Below, one piece after another: positions 8,149-13,828 of a stretch of 13,873 bases of DNA. The DNA is from Betaproteobacteria bacterium (GTDB lineage Bacteria; Pseudomonadota; Gammaproteobacteria; Burkholderiales; SG8-41): NCBI GenBank assembly GCA_029863175.1, contig JAOTVX010000063.1, positions 1 through 13,873 on the forward strand, read 5' to 3'. A program made the translations under genes and the position numbers. The notes under the pieces were generated by a model. That model was not told the DNA's origin. It ran no database searches and saw only the letters and a list, made by a program, of their open reading frames with translations. How positions within the stretch are numbered: position 1 is the stretch's first letter; every line of letters begins with the position of its first letter.

Positions 8149-8266
8149 GACTCAAACCCTCAAAAGCGCGACCGGTGACCAGTGTACTACGACACCATGC
8201 TTCTGCCTTCTGCCTCCCCGTTTCAGCCCTCATCTCAAAAAATGGGTCCAACCCCCCGTTTTTCAC

Positions 8267-8475
8267 GCGAAAGCTTTATCGCTAAGAACGCAGAGGCCGC
8301 GAAGGAGAATAACAGCTGTACCGCCAAGGACGCAGGGGCCGCCAAGGAGAATAACAGCCTTACCGCCAAGGGCGCGGAGGGCGCCGAGAAAGAAAGAAGC
8401 CTTACCGCCAAGGGCGCGGAGGGCGCCAAGGAACAATAATTAGTACAAACTCCAAGGTCGCGAAGGCAACGCTAA
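8267..8475 (-). repeat. Composite element B, right array (minus orientation)
   Basis: Reads on the minus strand like the arrays of element A. The linker mark recurs at 8304, 8346, 8388 and 8430, exactly 42 bp apart. The 46-bp variant unit (8430-8475) adjoins the core, as in element A. The outer end shows AAAGCTTT at about 8270-8277. Confidence 0.9.
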
Positions 8476-8548
8476 GGCCTGCATACAGGGGAGCCAGTGG
8501 TCGGGGCACCCGGGACAGACTCTCCGTATTTTTTGAATTTTTATTGGC
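8476..8548 (-). repeat. Composite element B, 73-bp core
   Basis: The reverse complement matches the core of element A at 52 of 73 positions without gaps. The best block is GACCACTGGCT, and the A-rich TAAAAATTCAAAAA is also shared. It is bordered by AATCC (8549-8553), the same GGATT border as in element A. Confidence 0.85.
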
Positions 8549-8667
8549 AATCCTCCGCGCTCTCGGCGTCCTCTGCGTTAAAGCTTTTCTATTCCTCCGC
8601 GTCCTTGGCGCCCTCCGCGGTAAAGCTTTTCTGTTCCTCCGCGGCCTTGGCGGTGAAGCTTTAGCCC
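8549..8667 (+). repeat. Composite element B, left arm
   Basis: Two full 42-bp units and one shortened unit of 9-bp modules (CTCCGCGCT, CTCGGCGTC, CTCTGCGTT and similar), with the linkers AAAGCTTTTCTATTC and AAAGCTTTTCTGTTC. The arm ends in GAAGCTTTAGCCC. It is inverted relative to the array at 8267-8475. Confidence 0.85.
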
Positions 8668-8668
8668 G

Positions 8669-8716
8669 TCACCGACATCACTCGTCACCTATCACTCGCC
8701 ACCGGTCACCGGTCAC
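8669..8716 (+). repeat. Heptamer array, TCAC phase, overlapping a gene end
   Basis: TCAC (once CCAC) occurs at 8678, 8685, 8692, 8699, 8706 and 8713, all 7 bp apart, plus an out-of-phase TCAC at 8669. The TCA at 8706-8708 is the complement of the TGA stop of the MmgE/PrpD gene, so the array encodes its last few residues. Confidence 0.9.
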
Positions 8717-10073
8717 TTGTGCGCCGCGCAATTATGCTCACCACTTTGCGGACCCCGGCAGGCGCGAGATCCTCGAACCGTGCAAGCAGCGCAAGCAGGT
8801 CCGAGACGCTCTTGCGGTCGAGGCCCACACGCAAGCAGTCGCGCAGCTTGACCGTGTGCTCCGCGTCCGTGAGCTCTTCCTGACCCCACGCGCCCTTGGG
8901 GCCGCGACAGGTCGCGCTCACGCGCGTCCCGCCGCGCAGCGTCACCTCGATCCTGACGTGCATCCCGCGCCAGTCGCCCGGAATTGAAGGGTCGTGCCGC
9001 ATCTCGATCCTGCCCAAAAGTGCTTCCATGTCCGGCTTGAACCGCCGCTTGTCGCGGAACGAATCAATACTCACCTTCCCGTCGAGGAGCGCCGCGGCCG
9101 CTGTGTACTGGAAGCTGAACTTGCTGTCCAAGCCCGTCGCAGGGCGCGGACGGTCGATGTAATGCATGGCTGGGTTGGTGATGACGACGCGCTCGATCGC
9201 CCGGGGATCGGTGATCCGTTCGCGCGCCTCGAGCGCTGCGCGAATCACCCAGTGCGTCGCGAACTGCGATGGAAAACACTTGATCGCGAAGCCGGGATCG
9301 ACAATGCGGAACGGCTGGCCGTAAGCCAGCAGTCGCTGCGCATCGAAGCGCTCCGGGAAGAAAGTCGCCGCGAAGCCGCGCGGCGCCTCGAAGATCGCGG
9401 CATTGGCGGTGAAGCCGCGGCCCGCGAGCAGTGCCGCGTCGAGCCCGGATGCTGCGGCGTACCCGCAGTGCGTCGCCTTGGTCATTGAGCCGATGTTGGG
9501 GAGTAAAGAACCGGCGCGCGACGCGGCGATACCCAGCGCATGGGCAAGCTGCGACTCATCGAGACCGAGCAGATGCGCGGCCGTTACGGCGGCCCCCATC
9601 ACTCCGGAAATTCCCGGCGGGTGGAACCGCAGGCGTTCGGGCTCGAACTGATCGGCCGCGAACTGGATACGGCCCTGGATTTCCATCCCCTTCGCGATTG
9701 CCGCAACCACCTCGCGCCCGCCGTGACGGCGGGCTTCAGCGAGGGCGATGCCAACCGGGAGCGTTGGCGAAACGGCGTGCGTCGGGGGCAGCCACATCGG
9801 CTCGAAGTCGAGAACGTGGGTCGCGACGCCATTCACGTATGCCGCCTGCACGGTCGAGGTCCGGAAACCGTAACCCCAGACCGACGACTGGCGCGCACCG
9901 CCCTGCGCAGCGACGTGCGCCGCAAGCAGCTTCACGGGCGTTTCTCGCGCACCGGCCACTGCGACGGCGATGCCATCCATGATCGCGCGCTTCGTGCCTC
10001 GCACGCAGTCGGCGCCCAGCGTGTTGGCGCGGGTTGCCGTAATAAGACGGCAGAGCTGGTCCGTGACGCCCAT
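8706..10073 (-). CDS. MmgE/PrpD family protein (2-methylcitrate dehydratase-like)
   Basis: 455 residues, the usual family length, cytoplasmic. The family includes 2-methylcitrate dehydratase PrpD, cis-aconitate decarboxylase and many uncharacterised dehydratases. Visible family segments are THVLDF (H86, D89), PTHA (H99), RFHPPG (H151), SMTKATH (K199, H202) and KCFPSQFATH (K265 to H274). The last often reads KxYPxC in relatives, and here SQ replaces the Cys region. Start: the ATG at 10073 has AAGG seven bases upstream. The stop lies inside a heptamer array. Nearby PrpF suggests a methylcitrate-like route, but no synthase or lyase is present, so the substrate is open. The gene lies between composite elements B and C, which are in the same orientation. 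Confidence 0.9.
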   Translation of the reverse strand: MGVTDQLCRLITATRANTLGADCVRGTKRAIMDGIAVAVAGARETPVKLLAAHVAAQGGARQSSVWGYGFRTSTVQAAYVNGVATHVLDFEPMWLPPTHAVSPTLPVGIALAEARRHGGREVVAAIAKGMEIQGRIQFAADQFEPERLRFHPPGISGVMGAAVTAAHLLGLDESQLAHALGIAASRAGSLLPNIGSMTKATHCGYAAASGLDAALLAGRGFTANAAIFEAPRGFAATFFPERFDAQRLLAYGQPFRIVDPGFAIKCFPSQFATHWVIRAALEARERITDPRAIERVVITNPAMHYIDRPRPATGLDSKFSFQYTAAAALLDGKVSIDSFRDKRRFKPDMEALLGRIEMRHDPSIPGDWRGMHVRIEVTLRGGTRVSATCRGPKGAWGQEELTDAEHTVKLRDCLRVGLDRKSVSDLLALLARFEDLAPAGVRKVVSIIARRTSDR

Positions 10074-10144
10074 CGTACCGCCTTGGCCTAGAAGCTATCC
10101 CAAAATACAGATTAAAACCGCCGACTGACGCCAATCCACGGTCG

Positions 10145-10172
10145 TGAATTGTGAAACGTCAATCGTGAATCG
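10145..10172 (-). repeat. Heptamer array, CGATTCA-type units
   Basis: On the minus strand: CGATTCA, CGATTGA, CGTTTCA and CAATTCA, four units in exact 7-bp phase, then CGAC. It is the same family as the array just before the gene at 12188. Confidence 0.8.
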
Positions 10173-10186
10173 GAAGAGCAAGAACA

Positions 10187-10212
10187 TTTAGCCGCAGATA
10201 AACGCAGATAAA
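10187..10212 (-). repeat. Type 3 (ATCTGCG) arm fused to element C
   Basis: TTTAGCCGCAGATAAACGCAG and the following bases match the arm at 11930 with two 10-bp units. The right array of element C follows with no gap. Confidence 0.85.
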
Positions 10213-10279
10213 AAAGCCTTACCGCCAAGGGCGCCAAGGAAAATAACGGCCTCACCGCTAAGGACGCGGAGGGCGCTAA
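10213..10279 (-). repeat. Composite element C, right array (minus orientation)
   Basis: Two 9-bp-module units. The linker mark at 10238 and the core border at 10280 are 42 bp apart. The 46-bp variant unit of elements A and B is absent. The GGCCGTTATTTTC linker matches the right-array type. Confidence 0.85.
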
Positions 10280-10352
10280 GGGTGACAGATTCAGGAACGA
10301 GTGGTAAGGACGCCTCCAAATAGACACGCCGCGTTTTTGAAATCATATTTGT
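10280..10352 (-). repeat. Composite element C, 73-bp core
   Basis: Diverged third copy. On the minus strand it shares with core A TTTCAAAAA (TTCAAAAA in A), TTTGGAG, TCC, ACCACT, TTCCT and CACCC in the same order, with single-base offsets that compensate, so total length is again 73 bp. Flanking borders agree with A and B. Confidence 0.65.
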
Positions 10353-10438
10353 AACTCTCCGCGACCTTAGCGTCCTTTGCGGTGAAGCTTTTCTGTTCCT
10401 CTGCGGCCTTGGCGACCCCCGCGGTAAAGCTTTAGCGC
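10353..10438 (+). repeat. Composite element C, left arm
   Basis: Two units: CTCCGCGAC, CTTAGCGTC, CTTTGCGGT with linker GAAGCTTTTCTGTTC, then CTCTGCGGC, CTTGGCGAC, CCCCGCGGT. It ends in AAAGCTTTAGCGC, the same terminus as element A. The linker is identical in type to element B's left arm. Confidence 0.85.
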
Positions 10439-10486
10439 ATTACGGGTAGCACTGGTAACTCACCATTGGGCGCTTTGCACTGGTAA

Positions 10487-11716
10487 TCAGATCGCCTGAC
10501 GCTGCGATGCTAATGGTGGAGTCTGTTCCGCAGTCTCGCCTTCGTCGAACCGCAAGTATTCTGGACCGAGCGCGTCCACCGTCGTGCACCCGAGTAACGC
10601 CATTACGCGGTCCACCTCGCTCTTCAGCAGGTCGAGCGCCCGCAGCACGCCTTCCTCCCCGCCGGCGCTCGCCCCGTAGAGCGTCGCCCGTCCGAGAAAC
10701 ACCATATCCGCGCCGAGCGCGAGCGCTTTTACGATGTCCGTCCCGCGCCGGAAACCGCCGTCCACCATGATCGCCAACCGGTCGCCCACCGCTGCGACGA
10801 TCTGCGGCAGCATCTCGATAGGCGAAGGCGCCCCGTCGAGCTGGCGCCCGCCGTGGTTCGACACGAAGATGCCGTCGGCGCCGTAGCTCGCAGCGAGCTG
10901 AGCGTCCTCGACCGTCAGAATCCCCTTTACGAGCAGCCTCTTCGGCCACAGCTTGCGCAGCCAGGCGAAGTCCTCCCAGTTGAGCGCATCGCGGCGCTCG
11001 CGGAAACCCGTGAGCGTGGTCGAAACGATCTTGCCACCGACATTGACGTCGAGGTTCTGGAACCGTGGGATGCCCGAAGTCAGGAGCGTCCGAAGGAACA
11101 CGCCCGCAAGCCAGCGCGGGTGCAGCAGGCCGTCGAGGACATTCTTCGGCCCGAGACGCAACGGAATCTCGAACTTGTTGCGGCGGTTGAACTCGCGGTT
11201 GCCCGCGACCGGAATGTCGGTTGTCATCACGAGCGCCTCGAATCCCGCCGCCAGCGCGCGCTTTACCAGCCGCTCGGCCGTATCCAGGTCCTTCGACATG
11301 TAGAGCTGGAACCACAGCGTCCCGGCGGCTTCCTGGATGACACGCTCCATTGGCACGAACGACGCGGTGGACAGCACGCATGGGAGATTCGCGCGCCGCG
11401 CAGCACGGGCAATCCTTACGTCCGCGTCGAAGCAGTACATGCCGGACGCGCCGGTGGGTGCAACGCCGAAAGGCGCGTCGAAAGTTTTGTCCCAGAGCAT
11501 CGTCTTCTGCGATCGCTTCGACACGTCCACCAGCGTGCGCGGCTGGAACCGGATGTGCTCGAAGGCGGAGCGATTGGCGGCAAGGGTGACCTCCTCTTCC
11601 GCGCCCCGCTCGAGGAAATCGTAGGCGATGCGCGGCAGCCGGGCGGCGGCGATCCGGCGCAAGTCCTCGATGTTGTACGCTTCGCGGTAGTTCACGTTCT
11701 GGACGCCGCGCGCCAT
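10487..11716 (-). CDS. FMN-dependent alpha-hydroxy-acid oxidase/dehydrogenase (L-lactate dehydrogenase-like)
   Basis: 409 residues, a TIM-barrel flavoprotein that oxidises L-2-hydroxy acids to 2-oxo acids. Expected residues by comparison with glycolate oxidase: Y139 (WFQLYM), D167 (TTDIPVAGNR), K264 (LLVKGI), catalytic H288 and R291 (SNHGGRQLDG), and the FMN phosphate loop DGGFRRGTD (319-327). The first substrate-binding Tyr (Tyr24 of plant glycolate oxidase) is F34 here (AYDFLERGAEEE). Some bacterial relatives appear to share this. Lactate, mandelate and longer hydroxy acids are all possible substrates. No long N-terminal membrane anchor is seen. The ATG at 11716 has no clear Shine-Dalgarno. 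A weak -10, TAGAAT (complement of 11760-11765), lies upstream. The hydrophilic C-terminal tail (about 390-409) is beyond the catalytic fold. Confidence 0.92.
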   Translation of the reverse strand: MARGVQNVNYREAYNIEDLRRIAAARLPRIAYDFLERGAEEEVTLAANRSAFEHIRFQPRTLVDVSKRSQKTMLWDKTFDAPFGVAPTGASGMYCFDADVRIARAARRANLPCVLSTASFVPMERVIQEAAGTLWFQLYMSKDLDTAERLVKRALAAGFEALVMTTDIPVAGNREFNRRNKFEIPLRLGPKNVLDGLLHPRWLAGVFLRTLLTSGIPRFQNLDVNVGGKIVSTTLTGFRERRDALNWEDFAWLRKLWPKRLLVKGILTVEDAQLAASYGADGIFVSNHGGRQLDGAPSPIEMLPQIVAAVGDRLAIMVDGGFRRGTDIVKALALGADMVFLGRATLYGASAGGEEGVLRALDLLKSEVDRVMALLGCTTVDALGPEYLRFDEGETAEQTPPLASQRQAI

Positions 11717-11782
11717 ACGCGCGGCCTGATGAATTTCAGCGTTTGTTCAAAGTCGGGTTATTCTAATGTAAAAATGGCGCTG

Positions 11783-11801
11783 CGCCGAAGACGGCGTTTT
11801 T
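11783..11801 (+). terminator. Rho-independent terminator-like hairpin, no gene upstream on its strand
   Basis: Stem CGCCG (11783-11787), loop AAGA, CGGCG (11792-11796), then TTTTT. The sequence CGAAGACGGCG (11786-11796) also has a perfect inverted copy, CGCCGTCTTCG, at 11830-11840, allowing an alternative stem. On the plus strand nothing annotated would end here. It faces into the 5' region of the oxidase as antisense. Confidence 0.55.
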
Positions 11802-11847
11802 GCGATTGAAGTCCAGAATATGAGAGGTGCGCCGTCTTCGCCACTTT

Positions 11848-11868
11848 CGATTCCCGATTTACGACTAG
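11848..11868 (+). repeat. Short heptamer array, CGATTCC-type
   Basis: CGATTCC, CGATTTA and CGACTAG in 7-bp phase, related to the CGATTCA arrays at 10145 and 12160. Confidence 0.65.
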
Positions 11869-11929
11869 CGGGCTCAGAAACGAAACTGCAGCCGCCGATG
11901 AAAACCGATGAAAATCAAACCCAAACCAA

Positions 11930-12146
11930 TTTAGCCGCAGATAAACGCAGATAAACACAGATATTTATTTTCAAAGAACAAACAAACCAAGGACCCATTC
12001 AATTCGGCGCGGATAGAAACGCACTTTTTTTAAAGATTGTAATGTTCCTTATATCCGTGTCCATCTGCGGCTAGCCGGGGTGCTCTCGGCTTTTTCGCTT
12101 TTTGTATATTCTCATCTGCGTTTATCTGCGTTTATCTGCGGCTAAA
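11930..12146. repeat. Type 3 element: 33-bp inverted repeats of ATCTGCG units around a 151-bp centre
   Basis: The left arm 11930-11962 and right arm 12114-12146 are reverse complements at 32 of 33 positions. Each holds three 10-bp units and ends in TTTAGCC or GGCTAAA. The centre (11963-12113) contains a second partial arm (ATCCGTGTCC, ATCTGCGGCTA, 12054-12074) and a terminator-like hairpin. The plan, near-perfect terminal inverted repeats around a short non-coding centre, resembles a MITE. No target-site duplication is obvious. Confidence 0.85.
12073..12095 (+). terminator. Rho-independent terminator-like hairpin inside the type 3 element
   Basis: AGCCG (12073-12077) pairs with CGGCT (12087-12091), extended by G-C and G-T pairs, with a small loop. 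A T-run follows (TTTTTCGCTTTTT). It points toward the SLOG gene and has no gene upstream on the plus strand. Confidence 0.6.
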
Positions 12147-12159
12147 GTTCTCGATTTTC

Positions 12160-12181
12160 CGATTTACGATTCACGATTCAC
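12160..12181 (+). repeat. Heptamer array, CGATTCA units
   Basis: CGATTTA at 12160, then CGATTCA at 12167 and 12174, followed by CGG. It ends 6 bp before the ATG at 12188, where a Shine-Dalgarno sequence would be expected. None is present. Confidence 0.85.
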
Positions 12182-12187
12182 GGTCCT

Positions 12188-12682
12188 ATGGCCTTAGCGA
12201 AAATTGTCTCCGGTGGCCAGACCGGCGTCGACCGCGGTGCGCTCGATGCCGCACTAAACGCGGGATTCCCCTGCGGCGGCTGGTGTCCGCCAGGCCGCTG
12301 CGCCGAGGATGGCGTCATTCCCCAGCGCTACCCGATGACCGAGCTTGACCGGGGCGGCTACAGCGAGCGCACACTCAGGAACGTGCTCGAGAGCGACGGG
12401 ACCGTCATCCTCTGCCGCGATGAGATCGAGGGCGGGACTGGCCACACGCGGGATTGCTGCATGGCGCGCGGCAAACCGCTCCTCGTGATCGATGCAGCGC
12501 AGGCCGGCACCCGCAAGGCCGGGGCGGAGATCAGCGCCTTCATCGAGCGCGAGAACATTGCGGCTCTCAACGTGGCCGGACCGCGCGCGAGCAAATGGCC
12601 CCACGCACAGGACTACGCCAAGGCGGTGCTTGCGCTCGTGCTTGCACCGATCGCAACACCGCGGGCCTCGCGGCCGAACTGA
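12188..12682 (+). CDS. SLOG-superfamily protein, YpsA / putative molybdenum carrier type
   Basis: 164 residues, cytoplasmic. A Rossmann-like SLOG fold is suggested by SGGQTGVDRGA (residues 8-18), GGWCPPGR (30-37), DGTVIL (70-75) and EGGTGHT (81-87), which is the pattern of the family annotated as putative molybdenum carrier and related to B. subtilis YpsA. SLOG proteins are thought to bind nucleotide or nucleotide-like ligands. A molybdenum role is an annotation tradition, not shown here. The ATG fits the family N-terminus well, although no Shine-Dalgarno is visible and heptamer repeats run almost to the start. It is followed after 15 nt by an MFS gene on the same strand, so the two are probably co-transcribed. 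Confidence 0.85.
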   Translation: MALAKIVSGGQTGVDRGALDAALNAGFPCGGWCPPGRCAEDGVIPQRYPMTELDRGGYSERTLRNVLESDGTVILCRDEIEGGTGHTRDCCMARGKPLLVIDAAQAGTRKAGAEISAFIERENIAALNVAGPRASKWPHAQDYAKAVLALVLAPIATPRASRPN

Positions 12683-12697
12683 CACCGCGGGTCCGTC

Positions 12698-13828
12698 ATG
12701 TATCAGATCACGCTAATCACGCTGATCACGCAAGCCTGCCACATGGGCAGCCGCGTGATCGCCTCGCTGTTTGCGATCGAGCTGGGTGCCAACCCCTTCA
12801 TGATCGGCGCGCTGATCTCGATCTATTCGCTTTTTCCGGTGCTCTGCGCCGTCTACTCGGGGCGCCTATCGGATCGCCTGGGCACGCGCCGCCCGATGCT
12901 GGCCGGCTTGGGCGTGCTGGGTGCCGGCCTGCTGGTGCCGTTCCTCGTTCCCACCCTTCCCGCCCTGTACGTATCCTCGGCTTTGATCGGCGTGGGGTTC
13001 GTCTTCTTCAACGTCTCCAACCAGAACCTGGCCGGCGGGCTCGGACCGCCCGAGCAGCGCACGCGCAACTTCAGCACCCAGGCCCTCGGCTACGCGGGCG
13101 GCCATCTTGTGGGCCCTGTGACTGCCGGTTATGCCATCGAGTACGTCGGCTTCACCCGCGGTTACCTAATTTTTGCGCTGCTCATGCTCCTACCGGTCAT
13201 CGTGCTGGTTTTTAACAAGGCCCTGTACCTGCCGCCCCAGCCTGCGACCACTGAACGCAGAAGCACGCTCGACCTGTGGCGTGCACCCGCGCTGCGACGC
13301 GCGGTGATCGTCGGTGGGCTCATGACGACGGGCTGGGATCTCTACACGTTCTACGTGCCGATCTACGGGCATTCGATCGGCCTGTCCGCCTCCACCATCG
13401 GCAACATACTCGGCATGTTCGCCGCCGCAACGTTCGTCGTGCGGATCGCGCTGCCCGTGTTCACGCGCCGCTTCGGCGTCGAGCCCGTGCTAAGTGCCGC
13501 CATGTTCACAGGTGCGGTGCTGTTTCTGCCCTTTCCCCTGGTGGATATCGTGCCCGTGCTGTTCATGCTCTCGTTCGGAATCGGTCTTACGCTGGGATGC
13601 GGGCAGCCGCTCACGCTCACCCTTGCGTACAACAACTCCCCGCCGGGACGCTCGGGCGAGGTCACGGGATTACGCCTCTTCATCAATAACGTCACGCACA
13701 TCGGCGTGCCGCTGGCCGCCGGCGCCCTGGGCGCGGCGCTCGGCGTTGCGCCCGTCTTCTGGACGAGCGCCGCGATCCTGTGTGTAACCGGCCATCTCAC
13801 GCGCAAGACTGCGGCTGCAGTAGCATGA
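12698..13828 (+). CDS. Major facilitator superfamily transporter
   Basis: 376 residues, inner membrane. The loop 2-3 motif A is clear at residues 55-65 (GRLSDRLGTRR). A hydrophilic central linker near residues 180-205 divides two hydrophobic halves. The second half carries glycine-rich spans (MLSFGIGLTLGCGQPLTLTLAYNNS) typical of multidrug or metabolite transporters. Slightly short for 12 spans, with a short N-terminus. The MFS protein at 4449 is not closely similar by eye. The start at 12698 is the best available, with only a weak Shine-Dalgarno. It lies 15 nt after the SLOG gene and its stop overlaps the next ATG (ATGA), indicating an operon. Substrate unknown. Confidence 0.88.
   Translation: MYQITLITLITQACHMGSRVIASLFAIELGANPFMIGALISIYSLFPVLCAVYSGRLSDRLGTRRPMLAGLGVLGAGLLVPFLVPTLPALYVSSALIGVGFVFFNVSNQNLAGGLGPPEQRTRNFSTQALGYAGGHLVGPVTAGYAIEYVGFTRGYLIFALLMLLPVIVLVFNKALYLPPQPATTERRSTLDLWRAPALRRAVIVGGLMTTGWDLYTFYVPIYGHSIGLSASTIGNILGMFAAATFVVRIALPVFTRRFGVEPVLSAAMFTGAVLFLPFPLVDIVPVLFMLSFGIGLTLGCGQPLTLTLAYNNSPPGRSGEVTGLRLFINNVTHIGVPLAAGALGAALGVAPVFWTSAAILCVTGHLTRKTAAAVA

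Larger units (their letters stand above)
8149..8705. other. Repeat-filled intergenic region, 557 bp
   Basis: From the PrpF start onward: leader with GAGGG; two heptamer-like units (GGTGACC, AGTG...) near 8174; TTCTGCC twice (8201, 8208) in 7-bp phase; about 50 bp of unassigned sequence; composite element B (8267-8667); then a TCAC heptamer array that runs into the end of the MmgE/PrpD gene. I found no convincing -35/-10 pair for the PrpF gene and no gene here. Confidence 0.8.
10074..10486. other. Repeat-filled intergenic region, 413 bp
   Basis: From the MmgE/PrpD start onward: a short leader; minus-strand heptamers (10145-10172); a single ATCTGCG-type arm (10187-10212) joined directly to composite element C (10213-10438); then about 48 bp of heptamer-like sequence (CACTGGTAACTCACC) up to the oxidase stop. 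No gene or clear terminator is seen. Confidence 0.8.
11717..12187. other. Divergent intergenic region with inverted repeats and hairpins, 471 bp
   Basis: Lies between the oxidase (minus) and the SLOG gene (plus). Contents: a terminator-like hairpin (11783-11801), an inverted 11-bp repeat, heptamers (11848-11868), a 33-bp type 3 inverted repeat (11930-12146) enclosing a second terminator-like hairpin, and CGATTCA heptamers up to the next start codon. I see no protein-coding gene on either strand. Confidence 0.8.

Noticed and set aside
7021..8178. 385-codon plus-strand frame opposite PrpF
   Set aside because: Composition typical of an antisense shadow, while the minus strand shows conserved catalytic motifs.
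8182..8439. Open frame with charged repeats (TAKGAEGA) across element B
   Set aside because: It is the opposite-strand reading of the same 42-bp arrays. No ribosome-binding site is seen.
8267..8667. CRISPR array
   Set aside because: The units are degenerate tandem modules without conserved repeats separated by unique spacers, they change orientation around a core, and no cas gene is near.
5672..8667. Composite transposon bounded by elements A and B
   Set aside because: No transposase or recombinase is present between or inside the elements, and the arms are only about 70 percent similar, so this is not supported beyond a bracketing pattern.
6949..10073. A complete 2-methylcitrate (prp) operon
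   Set aside because: Only PrpF-like and PrpD-like genes are present, 557 bp apart. No prpB, prpC, acnD or regulator is in the window.
8241..11999. Shared 9-mer AATGGGTCC (8241) and its complement GGACCCATT (11991)
   Set aside because: Flanks do not align, so a 9-bp match in this length of sequence can be chance.
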